From Vigna angularis (Eukaryota > Streptophyta > Magnoliopsida > Fabales > Fabaceae), in assembly GCF_016808095.1 (NCBI RefSeq), contig NC_068970.1, positions 38,412,630 to 38,476,629 on the forward strand: DNA of 64,000 nt, written 5' to 3'. Of this stretch, positions 44,355 to 54,879 are shown piece after piece. Below the pieces are notes generated by a model that was given only the letters and a program-made list of their open reading frames with translations, ran no database searches and had not been told where the DNA came from. A program made the position numbers and the translations under genes. The stretch's first letter is position 1. Each line of letters begins with the position of its first letter.

Positions 44355-44629
44355 GACAGCAATGGACGAGGGCGAACTAGCACCATGAAACTTCAACTTG
44401 GACAGCAATGGACGAGAGAGATTTCCATCAAAAAATGGATGATGACTTGCAGCAGCAAATAGCAACAAACTACAAGAACAGATGAAGGGCCTCCAGTGGT
44501 GAACAACAACAAACTACAAGAACTGGATTGCCATCAATAGTGGCGAACAACAACAAAACTTCAAGAACATGATTTCCATGAGTAACATATGGGAGGATTT
44601 CAAAGGCTAACAGCCACAAACCTATAGGG

Positions 44630-44910
44630 ACTTAACCACCTTGAACAACAATGAACCTTTAGGGACTTAATTTCCCTAACAACAACGAACCTTCAAGGAC
44701 TTAACTGTCCTAACCTTTAGGGACTTAACTGCCCTAACAACAACAAACCTTCAAGGACTTCACTATCCTAACCTTTAGGGACTTAACTGCCCTAACAACA
44801 ACGAGCCTTCAAGGACTTTACTGTCCTGAACAGCAACAAATCTGCAGGAACTAAACTGCCCTGCAACGGCTAACAACAACAAACCTGTAGGGACTTAACC
44901 ACCCTACAGC
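44630..44910 (-). repeat. Hairpin array with compensating changes, nine units
   Basis: Nine units share GGACTTAACT-type loops and have inverted flanks. Examples are TAGGGA/TCCCTA, AGGAC/GTCCT (twice), TAGGG/CCCTA (twice), AGGA/TCCT, TGCAGG/CCTGCA and CTGTAGGG/CCCTACAG. The two arms change together from unit to unit. ACAACAACAA spacers separate them. Confidence 0.8.
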
Positions 44911-46129
44911 GGCTGAAACTTTTCTTCCCTCACGACTGAACGGCATATGCACCTTAATGACAGAACGTGAAGGTGGAAGAACTAGTGAGAATTGATCCGT
45001 ACTTGGGGAAAAATCTGAAACCCCTAACATCGAACGAGCCAAATCAGCGGGCGGTCTCATAGAACAACACTCAGTGAGCTTTTACAACAAGGCATTAGAA
45101 CAACTCTCAGTGAGCTGTTACAACAAGGCATTGGCAGAAACCAAAAACACCAAAGATTGGGACTTATAATGGCATCAAAAGGCCAAAGACAGGTTGGAGG
45201 TCCAAAGTTCTCTACTGGACTACTCCTAAATGGTGATACTTAACACTGTATCACAAGAAGCACGGGCTAAACTCTAGCCCAAGAAGGAAGTTCTCTGCAG
45301 GAGCTGAAAAATACTTCCCCTCACGGCAAACAGCCGGCAACGACAAAGTGCAGAGGTTACAACAACTGACTGCCGCAATGGCGACTGACTGTGTCGGCGC
45401 CGACTATGGTAGCAGCGGAACAAAGCAATGTTGCTCGACAAACAGAAACTAATGGAGAGGTAGAGAACCCTTCGTAATGGAGAGGAAAGAACTGACCCGA
45501 TGGCGTCGAAAGACGTCTCCCTGTTGAGAGAGTGGGTCATGAAGTATATCCAGCGATTTAGTACAGTGGCAAGATGATGGCGTTAAAGTGACATATCAGA
45601 AGGAGAAGATTACAGAGTTGGAGGTCCAGCAACACGACCGGCAGCGGCGCGGTGTGATTTCGACACCAGGAGGGTGGCGCGTGACGAACACGCACCTGAG
45701 ACCAATTGAAGAAAGGCGAGGCGTGCGGAGGCTTTTGGGAGGTGGATTACCAAGGTTGAGTCGCGCTCCTTGAGGCGCACCCAAACCTTATCTTCGCTGG
45801 AGAAAATGACAACGGCGGCGACAACGACTATCGGACTGATTTGGCGCTCGTGGCGGAACGTGAATGAGAAGTAGCCATCGGAACAGGCGCGGTTGGCCAT
45901 CGTTCGAAGAGACGATCCAGATCCGCTTGTCACTATTCGAAACTACGACGGTGGACGACGGCAGACGGTAGCCGGCGGAGGACGATGCCCGGCGGTGGAG
46001 AGCGGCAGTGCACAGCGAAATACAGTGAACGAGGATTCTGATTGGAAGTCAGTGAAGATGCCAACTATGGGCATTACTTAAACTACAAGTGCAGCTACTA
46101 GTCTGAGGAATCCCATTCTGAGACAAATT
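44911..46129. other. GC-rich interior of non-autonomous copia copy 2
   Basis: Clearly richer in GC and CG dinucleotides than its surroundings, particularly 45270-46070. Overlapping ORFs occur on both strands (for example 45588-45773 plus, 45933-45610 minus), but none has a recognisable domain and none spans the segment. It may be captured host DNA or an old leader. Confidence 0.4.
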
Positions 46130-46275
46130 CTGGAAGTATAGCTTATAGCTAGGTCAAATTCAACTCTGGAAGTATAGCTTATAGCTAGGTCAGATTCAAC
46201 TCTCTGGAAGTATAGCTTATAGCTAGGTCAGATTGAACTCTGGAAGTATAGCTTATAGCTAGGCCAGATTCTGGA
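46130..46275. repeat. Four tandem copies of a ~35-bp palindromic unit
   Basis: CTGGAAGTATAGCTTATAGC followed by TAGGTCAGATT, four times. Each unit contains the palindrome TAGCTTATAGCTA. Confidence 0.85.
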
Positions 46276-46456
46276 AGCACAATTTTGTGTAGTTGTTATC
46301 AAAAGGACAGACGTGTTGGTAATGCTGGAGAAAAAGCTAGAATTCTAAGGTAGAATTTGACTAGGGCAATTGGAGTCCATTAAAAACATATGTTAAAGAA
46401 GAGACTTTTAGGAGGCCGCCGACAAACAGCAAAGACAGCGGAAGCGGATCAGACAA

Positions 46457-46468
46457 GCTCTGATACCA
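46457..46468 (-). other. Primer binding site of copia copy 2
   Basis: TGGTATCAGAGC on the minus strand, directly abutting the 5' LTR at 46469. Confidence 0.9.
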
Positions 46469-46664
46469 TGTGGAAAATAAGACTGATTTATTATTCTCAA
46501 TCATAAAAAATACATTCTCATACCCTCTATTTGTAATAATCTAATTCTCCTAAAAAGGGAAATAGGGAAACTAGGAAATCTAGAAAAATAAAATAAAATA
46601 AAAGATTATGCATCTATTTCCTCTAATTAGGAAGATTCTAAAGATATTATCTCAAATTACAACA
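46469..46664 (-). repeat. 5' LTR of non-autonomous copia copy 2
   Basis: 196 bp, partner of 42763-42953. The flanking TSD CTAAT (46665-46669) touches the stop codon of the captured quinolinate phosphoribosyltransferase fragment. Confidence 0.9.
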
Positions 46665-46668
46665 CTAA

Positions 46669-48036
46669 TCAAGCTTGTCCAGTGCGCTTTCCAACTTTGA
46701 TTGCTAATTCGATGTCTATTTTGAGAGAGATGTCTAATGCTTTCACTGAATGAGTCAATGAGCCATTGCCACAAAACATGTCACAAGCATGGTAAATTTT
46801 CACTTTTAGGAAATAGTACAAAAAGTTTCTTAAACAATTGCAACCATGCTATACCAAAATAGAGAAAACCATAGTAATTATTTTGCTTCAAAAATGCAAG
46901 GGATTCCCACATACAAGATGCAGAAGATTATAATTTATTAAAACAGGATATTTGTTGACTCATTGGCCAAGACTGTTAAAGAGTTGACCCCGTGTATTAT
47001 TTATATTAAGCTTAGATATTGAGATCTTCAAATACATTTTTTTTAGATTGGATAAATGGGTCAATCTTGTTTTGGTCTACATATTTAATATGGATAGGGT
47101 TAGCCTAACCTGCTTACTAGAAAATAGTTCAGATGCGAAGTAAAAGGAACTCATTAACGGAATCAATTTGTTTACAAATTGTGATCATTTCAATATGAAA
47201 AACATCACTACTTGAGACACAAGTTCCAAAAACAGAATAACTTTAATTGAGGTCAAAATACCGTATACTATGAAGTGATGTGGAACTACCAAACTTAAAA
47301 GTTTACCTAGAAATGTAGGTCACTCCACTTTGCCTGATTTTATGTGTAGTATCTAGTGTGACATTGCCTGATGCCTGAGATCACAAAAAGGAAACTAGAA
47401 ATTAGCAACTACAATTATCCTCATCCAAAATTTATGGTATCCACAAAATACCTGAGATTCTAAAATTATTAACTATAGTCCAAATTAATAATGATCCCAA
47501 TAATGCAAAAAAAGCTAACTAGTCCAAAGAAAATATGGTGTATGACTTCGCAAACTGACAACAACCTAAATAATATCTTTCACTGCATGAACCCATAAAA
47601 AAATTTACCTCAAGGTATAAGTGTAAACCCTTAATTTGTTTTACATATCGCTTAGCATATTTCCATATACGTCTTTAGATGATTAGAAAATTGAGAAAGC
47701 ATGCTTGTTCATCAATAACTTTACAGAAACAAAAAAATGACAAAAATAAAAAAGGATATAACGAAATATTGTGCATCATTTTTTCTAACAAATAATTCAA
47801 AATATACTGTAAATATTAACTAAGAAAATTTAGTCGTGATCATGAATACCTCAGTCTCATATCTCCTATTGATCAACTGCATAACTTCTTTAAGCTTCTT
47901 TAAGCATGGATATGTCCACATCCCCAGTAAGTAGAGGTCCAACCATATTGTCTAACATAATTCGAGTCAAAGAAGTCTTTGTTTGGAATGAATAATGTAA
48001 CGGTTATTCCACTTTCTCAAGAGTCCTGATCTCAAC
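46669..48036 (-). pseudogene. Captured quinolinate phosphoribosyltransferase (QPT) fragment
   Basis: Three minus-strand exons of the NAD-biosynthesis enzyme nicotinate-nucleotide pyrophosphorylase. 48036-47850 has VEIRTLEKVE, then [16 protein letters not shown] and [11 protein letters not shown], between TTTTTCCAG and GTATTC. 47374-47307 has ASGNVTLDTTHKIRQSGVTY with AG and GTAAAC borders. About 46765-46669 has [20 protein letters not shown] and the natural C-terminus. These are the last third of the enzyme (phosphoribosyl-binding barrel region) in correct order with introns kept. Exon 1 has stops and a frame break, and the acceptor before the last exon is lost. The 5' two thirds are absent. 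It lies within CACTA element 2, next to its right end. Confidence 0.88.
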
Positions 48037-48664
48037 CTGGAAAAAGATAAATGGGATATCCCCTGAAGTTACGTCAACTGTTATAAGACATGTACCCAAA
48101 CCTTCACATTGATAACACGGTGAATTTTGGATGAGAGCATGTTAGAATATAAGAAGGGGATACATGTTTCAAGAGGTTTAAACAGCATAGGTATACAAAA
48201 TTTTCGTCAAACATAAAATTTTCAGAATCGTAAAACCTTCAAGTCTCGACTGTCGTTACCATTCCTTGCCCCAATGAACTTATGCTAGTTTAATACCCCC
48301 ATTGTAATAACAAAATATGTCGCAACCCTTCCTTTCGTTCCTCTAGGGTTTTAAAAAAAGAAAAACAAAAGAGAAGAGAAAGAGGGAACGAGGGAACACA
48401 CCTAAGATGAACAGAGCGAAACGAAGCACAAAAACAAACAAGTGAAATTAAGCACGAAGCGAACGAAGTACAAAGCCGAACGAACGGAACAAAACGAAGT
48501 TGAACAATACTCTTCGAAACACAAGCTGCACAAGCGAAAGCAAGCAAAAAGAAGAAAAGAAAAATGAAGCACGAAGGAGAAAAGAAAAAATGAATGAGAA
48601 AAAAAAAACCGAAGGCGAAACTTAAAAGAAACACCAAGATGAAGGGAACCTCTTTTAAGATATT
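48037..48664. other. CACTA 2 internal sequence with biased ORFs
   Basis: 48340-48650 is purine-rich on the plus strand (GAAG/ACGAAGC units), giving Phe/Ser-rich minus-strand ORFs that are composition artefacts. No gene seen. Confidence 0.5.
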
Positions 48665-48942
48665 TTAAACACATAATAGATAGCGCTTCTTTTGGATAAG
48701 TGTTATCTATTGTGTGGAAATAGATAGGACTTGATTTAGAAAACGCTATTGGTTTATTTCAAATTATGAATTAAAAAAGTAATATTAATTATTTGTAGAT
48801 AGTGTTTTTCTTTAAAACGTTATTTATTGTCATTTGTATAGATAGCGTTTTTTTTAAATAAGTGTTATTTGTTGTTCTGCACTCTTAGATAGTGCTTATT
48901 TAAAAAAGCGTTATCTATTGGACGTTTTTTGCGTACGTAGTC
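48665..48942. repeat. CACTA 2 right subterminal repeats and terminus
   Basis: At least six ATAGATAGCGCTT / AAGTGTTATCTATT units, ending in AAAGCGTTATCTATTGGACG and TTTTTTGCGTACGTAGTC. Confidence 0.75.
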
Positions 48943-49230
48943 AGCGAACTTCATTTTCTTCTTCAACGAAACCATTTCGAGGTTGGTTTTTTTTTTCTTC
49001 AATGAATTACGTTAGATATATGTGTTCATGTTTGTGGTTGTGTTTGTGGGTTGTGGACCATTTCTAGGTTTGTTTGTTTTTTTCCTTCAATGTATTACGA
49101 TAGAAATATGTGTTCGTGTTTGTGGTTGTGTTTATTGGTTCTGGATGAGTTAACTTTATTTTTTGACGTGGTTTCTTTGCTTTTTGTTGTTTTAAAATTA
49201 CTTAAAGTAGTATGAAAGAGGGGTATTTGA
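48943..49230 (+). other. Upstream region of the CACTA transposase
   Basis: T-rich leader-like DNA with an imperfect 85-bp tandem duplication (about 48976-49057 and 49063-49145) sharing TTCAATGAATTACG/TTCAATGTATTACG and GTTTGTGGTTGTGTTT. Confidence 0.5.
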
Positions 49231-52200
49231 GTTCATAGAATATGTTAAAGAACATTCAAAACCAGTGAACGGGACATATTTTTCCTTTGTGTTCATTGTC
49301 TCAATCAAGTATTTGAAGACTTGGACAACATCTGGGCTCATTTGTTCATCTATGGAATAATGAGAAGTTATACAGTTTGGACTTGGCATGAGGAAGCATT
49401 ATATAAGAAAACAACGTTAAGAGGTTCAGATTATGTCGACGATTGGATGAGTGATCATTTAGATGAAATGGTACGTGACGTTGGCGAAGAAAATTTTGGA
49501 AAAGCTCATTTATACGAAAGTCTTAAGAAAAATTCAGAGCAAGAGTTGTATCTAGGATGCATCAATTTTACTCAATTGTCGGCAAGTTTGAAATTGTTTT
49601 GTTTGAAAACAAGAAACAAATGGACTGATAAAAAAGTTTCACGGAATTTTTGGAGTTGTTGAAGGAGATGCTTCCACAAAATAACACGTTGCCTATCCGT
49701 AATTACGATGCGAAGAAAATTCTATGTCCAATAGGTTTGGAATACCAAGAGATACATGCATGTCCCATTGATTGCGTATTGTATAGAGATTAGTATGCTT
49801 CAATGAAGGTTTGTCCGATGTGTGGTTCGTCACGATTTAAGAAGAAACTTAATGGAAATAACGATGAAGACAATGATGGTCCACCTGCTAAGGTCATGCG
49901 GTACTTACCTATAGTACCTAGGTTGAAACGATTTTTTTCTATTAAACAAGATGCGAAGAATCTTATGTGGCACGTTGATGGAAGAAAATGTGATAATCTT
50001 CTTCGACACCCAGTTGATTCCCCCACAATGGAAGAAGATTGATGAAACATTTTCCGAATTTAGTGTAGAGCCAAGAAACTTAAGACTTGCACTTGCTACC
50101 GATGGTATGAATCCTTATGGAAACTTAAGAGCAAACATAGTTCATGACCAGTTATGTTGATGATTTACAATTTATCTCCTATGTTGTGCATGAAGAGAAA
50201 ATACATGATGTTGTCTATAATGATATCGGGTCCTAGACAACTTAGAAATGACATTGATGTTTATCTAAAATCGTTAATTCACTAGTGCAAAAACAGCTTA
50301 TAACGTCACGCGTTCAACGTCGAACCACTCAATAGCCAACGTTAAAAATGACCGGTGGCATTTTTTTAAATAAATACAATTATTAAACGTCGTTTAGAAT
50401 TGTAATTCGACGTAAAAGGATATAAAACGTCGAATGCCCCAGCGTTAGACGTCCAAATTAGTGAATTCAATAAAAATTTGAGCGGGAGATTGAAAATTCA
50501 TTCACTTTATCTTAGCGCGTGAGACCCTCTTCCCTGCTCAAACTTTTCTCGAACGAAGTTTGACGACCATCACATGTAATATTTCTTTCATTTGATACAA
50601 ATGCATGTTAATTTACTACTTTATGTATGATTTTTGTTTGTTTTGACCGATTATTTTCGTGTTGTTGTCCTTTAAAGCGCATTCTGCTTTCTGTCTCACG
50701 TGTGGCAACACTTTATTCCAATGAACCAAGGTTAGTTTTTGTTTTCGTTTTCGTTTTGAAGAACTTATTTGTTGAACTTGTTTCTTGTTTTTTTTGTTGA
50801 AAACTTGTTTGTTGTTATTGTTTGGGTGAACTTGTTTGTTGTTGTTGTTTGATTGAACTTGTTTGTTGTTTGATTGGATTTGTTTGTTGTTTGTCATTGT
50901 TGTTTGTTGTTGATACTATATTACACGTTCATAGTTCATGCTTTACAAAATACCAAAAACTTAAATTTGTTGTTTTCAGATCTCGTAGAGTTGTAAAAAA
51001 GGATCACAATTAATTTTAAAAAATAAAAAAATTGATTAACGTCGTTTACTGATAAAATTCAACGTTTTAAATTCGACGTCAATTTAACGTCTCCCGATAT
51101 GACGTCGTTTTTTAATTCGACGTGAAAGGCCCAAAATATTCGATGTTGTACGTTGTTTTTATAATAGTGATTGATGATTTAAAAATGTTGTGGGAAGAGT
51201 GCGTCGAGGTCTTTGATTCATATGTAAAAGAAAACTTTCATTTGTGTACACTATTGTTTTGCACCATAAATGATTTCCCAGCATATGGGAACTTGAGTAG
51301 TTACAGTGTCAAAGGTCATTTTGTATGTCCGATTTATGAAGAAAATACTAGTTATCTTGACCTGAAGCATGGGCAGAAAACTGTGTACACAAGACAGCGA
51401 AGATTCCTTCCTCTAAATCACCCTTACGATAGATTGAAAAAAACGTTTAATGGAAGTCTTGAAGATGATGTAGTGTCCAAACCCCGTAATGAGGAAGCAA
51501 TATACAATCAGGTGAGGAACATTGATGTTGTCTTCGGAAAACATAAAAAGAAGACTATTGAGAAAAACATTTGCAAAAAGCAATCAATATTCTTTAATCT
51601 TCCATATTAGTGTAAACTTGATGTACAACATTGCATAGACGTGATGCATGTTGAAAAAAATGTATGTGATAGTGTTGTTGGGACTTTACATAATGTAAAA
51701 GGAAAGACAAAAGATGGAGTGAAAGCACGACCAGACTTGGTTGACATGGGAATTCGTTCTAAGTTACATCCGCAATCCATAAGAAGACGCACTTATCTTA
51801 CTCTAGCTTGCCACACTCTTTCAAAAAAAGAAAAGCAATTTTTTTTTCAATGTTTACATAGTGTAAAGGTTGCACAAGGTTATTCATCAAATATTAGTAG
51901 TCTTGTTTGTATGCAAGATTTAAAGTTAGTTTGTTTAAAGTCTCACGGTTGTCATGTCTTAATGCAACAACTTTTACCAATAGCTATTCAAGTCATATTC
52001 CCTGCTTCTGTTAGAGGTATTCTCACACGTTTGAGTTTGTTTTTCAATTCCATTTGCAAGAAAGTTGTTGATCCTCGACTTTTAGATGATTTGCAAAATG
52101 AGGGTATCAGACTATTGTGCCAATTGGAAATGTATTTCCAACCCTCATTTTTTGATATCATGGTTCATTTGATTGTCCATCTAGTGAGAGAAATTCGAAT

Positions 52201-53297
52201 ATGTGGGTCGATTTTCTTGAGGTGGATGTACCCAGATGAAAGATACATGAAGATCTTAAAGGGATATGTTAAGAATCAACTGAGACCGGAAGCTTCGATT
52301 ATAGAGCGCTACATTGCATAGGAAGCCATTGAACTCAGCTCAAGTTATATGCAAAGTTGTGAACCAATAGGACTTCCAAAGAATAGACATGAAGATAGAT
52401 GTGAAGGAAAGGGAGTTCGAGGAGTGAAGATTGAAAGTGTTAGTGGAAAAGAAGTTAATCAAGCTCATTTGTACATTTTAAACAACACAGAGGATGTTAT
52501 TCCTTACATTTCACAACACATTGATAAAATTAAGTTTGCACATCTACGTATGAGTGAAAAGTGGACACTTCATGAACATAACAAATCCTTTTTTAACTTC
52601 GTTTAAGAAAAAGATTTACGCGACTGCAAATGTTTCTGAGAATCTATTGAGACTAGATCGTGGACCCAACACCGATGTGATCACTTTCGGCGGCTATTAC
52701 ATAAAGAATTACTTGTTCTATTCAAAGGAGGAAGATGATAAAAGCAAAGTCCAAAATAGTGGAGTTACCCTACAAGCTGAGGCTGTACAGTTTTCCAGTT
52801 CCAAGGATAAGAATCCAATTATAGAATCAATGAGTTATTTTGGAGAAATACAAAAAATTTGGGAAGTTGACTATGTCACTTTTAGAGTTCCAGTTTTCAA
52901 GTGTAAATGGGTTGATAATAATTCTGGTGTGGTGACAGAGGACCTCGGATTCACTTTGGTGGATCTTAAGAAAATGAGTTATACGGATGAACCAATTATT
53001 ATGGCTAGTCAAGCAAGACAAATATTCAATGTCACTAACCCAATGAATAATAAATGGTCAATGGTATTGGAAGGCAGAGCCATGCACACAACTGATGATG
53101 AAGACTCTCTAGATATACTTGAGACAAGCTCCTTCTCATCAAGAACCATTGAAAATAAGGTTGATGATGTACCGGATGAAATACATGCAATTCAATGTGA
53201 TCACAACGAAGGCATATGGGAGAAATATGTTTCTTTTTATTGTTTTAATTACTTATACAATTTATTTATTTTGTCTATTCTAACTTTAATTTACTAA
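49231..53297 (+). pseudogene. CACTA TNP2-type transposase, broken
   Basis: After removing the 890-bp insertion at 50280 the reading is near continuous. FIEYVKEHSKPVNGTYF is followed by a frameshift, then TTLRGSDYVDDWMSDHLDEM, NYDAKKILCPIGLEYQEIHA, a TAG, MKVCPMCGSSRFKKK, LALATDGMNPYGNL and SGPRQLRNDIDVYLKSLI. Across the insertion come DDLKMLWEECVEVFDSY, FCTINDFPAYGNLSSYSVKG, CIDVMHVEKNVCDSVVGTL, then DIMVHLIVHLVREIR and LRWMYPDERYMKILKGYVKN. A frameshift near 52600 leads to the C-terminal domain KCKWVDNNSGVVTEDLGFTL. This is the order seen in plant TNP2-like transposases (transposase core, then DUF4218- and DUF4216-like parts). At least two stops and three frame breaks make it inactive. An intron-like stretch ending in GTAAACAG precedes the next ORF. 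Confidence 0.92.
50280..51169. mobile_element. CACTA deletion derivative inserted in the transposase
   Basis: Starts CACTAGTGCAAAAAC and ends GTTTTTATAATAGTG, 890 bp, with an exact ATT duplication (50277-50279, 51170-51172). Removing it and one ATT restores the transposase frame (KSLI-DDLK). Subterminal AACGTCG/CGACGT motifs occur at both ends. Its right 45 bp match the right end of the host CACTA element at 63600-63646 (CCCAAAATATTCGAYGTTGT), so it belongs to the same family. The interior is T/G-rich leader-like sequence with GAACTTGTTTGTTGTT repeats and no ORF. Confidence 0.92.
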
Positions 53298-53313
53298 CTC
53301 TTTGTAAACAGGT

Positions 53314-54566
53314 ATGACGAGCTCTGGATCAGGTAGGACGGGAGGACGTGGTAGATCTGTGACTCAATTGCCTAATGTCACATCCCGTCGGGTTGCGAAG
53401 GAGAAGTTTACGGTGGAGATTGATCCCCGATTGGGTGCTCCTACTAGGGCACATGTAGAAAAGTTTAGGAGTTACTTGGGCATGTTGGCAAAAACACATG
53501 TCTCTATTGTCGTTAACTGTTGGGATGATGTCCCAGAGGTTGAGAAAAATCTATTGTGGCAGGATATTGTGGTATGTTTAAGATGTTTTACTTCCATCAT
53601 TGACTTAATTTTTGGTTAAGATGGTTTAACATTAATTTTGTTTTTAACAGAAAAATTTTGATATTCCTAATAAGAGAGGATAAGAAAGAAGACTTTATCC
53701 CACATTGCAGTCCGATGGAGGGATTTCAAGGCTAGACTCACACGTCTATACGTCTTTGGTGCTAAATAGAACGATACTCCTTGTGCAAAATATAAAATAA
53801 CTAAGGAGGAGTAGGTGCAGTTTAAAGCATCTAGACTTTCTGAGGAATGGCAAGTATGTTTTTTAATATTTTTCTATAGTCATATAAGATGTTAATTTGT
53901 GATTTATGCTTAATAATTTTAATTGTTTCATAGGAAAAAAGGATAGCTGCCCAGCAGAGGCAAAGGCTGAATGATGCACCACATGTACTGTCACATGGTG
54001 GTTATGCATTATTAGAGAAAACGATGAAAAAAAGCCGTGCTGAGACTTTAGGTCTTGAGTCACGTGACCTACCACCTCCACCAACTGGGTATGAATTGTG
54101 GAAGGCGACACGGACCAAGGCCAATGGGTAGATGACATCCCAAACGGCTCAAGTTATACCCTAGAGAATTGTAAGTGGAAACTTTTAACTAATTACCATA
54201 GTTCATATGAATTTTATGTAACAAACCTTTTTAGGTATCTAAGTTCATTATGATATGCAGGATGAGTTGGTAGAGCAACAGACTTAGGGCACCTTTGTGG
54301 GGCAAGGTAGGGAGGACCTCCTAATAGTAACACAGGTCGGTTACACCGTTCAAGTCGTGTGCGTGTTGTTGGAGGAGCTACTGGATTGAGGGACTACTTT
54401 AGCCTTAAACCAAGAAGCAAAGAGGCCCCAAGTCAAGAAGCACTGAGTAACCTAAGGCAAGAGATGCAACTCGAGATGGAGGAGCACTTGAGAGTTGTCA
54501 ATGAACGCTTCCAACAATAAGCAGCAGCATATCAAAAGCTTCTTGAAGAAAAACTTCAGATGGTGT
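53314..54566 (+). pseudogene. CACTA second ORF, N-terminal part
   Basis: Begins MTSSGSGRTGGRGRSVTQLP and continues EIDPRLGAPTRAHVEKFRSY, VVNCWDDVPEVEKNLLWQDI. Later blocks are RIAAQQRQRLNDAPHVLSHG and SRDLPPPPTGYELWKATRTK. A coiled-coil-like EMQLEMEEHLRVVNERFQQ lies at 54455-54520. Exons are separated by AT-rich introns (donor GTATGTT near 53570, 53850) and several frames contain stops. This arrangement is that of the plant En/Spm TNP1-like or transposase-24-like companion protein, which binds subterminal repeats in studied systems. It is interrupted by LTR-C at 54567 and resumes at 61462. Confidence 0.75.
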
Positions 54567-54879
54567 TGTAACACCCCAATTTTTGAGATGTCACAAGGCA
54601 ATTTTTTCCAAACCCTTTGTTTAAAACATTTATAAAAGATAATAAACTTTATTCGATTAAAGTTGCGGAAGCTAAACATAGTCATAAATGTTGTCTGGAA
54701 ATCTCATAATATCACTTTTACACATTATATTAGGTTAATATTATATTCGGTTAATATTATATTAGGTTAGTATAAGAATGATATTATATTAGAAGGTTAT
54801 ATAAAGGAAGGTAGTTTTAATTTTAAGAGGAACCCGTGAGAGAAAGAAGAGTGCACCAAGTCGTGAGAGGAAGCGTGAG

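Larger units (their letters stand above)
42763..46664 (-). mobile_element. Non-autonomous short-LTR copia element, copy 2
   Basis: LTRs of 191 and 196 bp (42763-42953, 46469-46664), TG...CA ends, flanked by TTAAT/CTAAT (4 of 5 bases). The primer site TGGTATCAGAGC (minus) at 46457-46468 and a CTCCCCCTC purine tract after the left LTR fix the orientation. The interior has no gag or pol ORF of its own. It consists of repeated CAATGGACGAGGGCGAACTAG-type units, a hairpin array (44630-44910), a GC-rich segment and a palindromic repeat (46130-46275). A separate deleted copia element sits in it at 43139. The LTRs belong to the same family as the coding copia element at 20620-35066, the likely kind of helper. 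Confidence 0.85.
37223..48942. mobile_element. Gene-capturing CACTA element 2, with nested retrotransposons
   Basis: The left end is CACTACTACAAAAAAGTGC. The right end inverted reads GACTACGTACGCAAAAAACG, a slightly decayed match. Both ends carry repeats of ATAGATAGCGCTT / AAGCGTTATCTAT in both orientations. There is no transposase inside. It holds three exons of a quinolinate phosphoribosyltransferase gene and a second three-exon gene fragment, both on the minus strand, and copia-derived insertions at 38649 and 42763. I could not fix a 3-bp target duplication, and the right terminus is uncertain by a few bases. Confidence 0.7.

Noticed and set aside
45588..46081. Overlapping ORFs in the GC-rich interior of copia copy 2
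   Set aside because: None has a recognisable domain and open frames occur on both strands.
46669..48036. A working QPT gene
   Set aside because: The first two thirds are missing, with stops in the first exon and a lost acceptor before the last.
48290..48674. Phe/Ser/Leu-rich minus-strand ORFs that look like membrane proteins
   Set aside because: Purine-rich GAAG/ACGAAGC sequence on the other strand produces them. There is no start context or family.
53314..53619. A small host gene at 53314-53619
   Set aside because: It follows the TNP2 transposase after an intron and continues into later exons typical of the CACTA second ORF.
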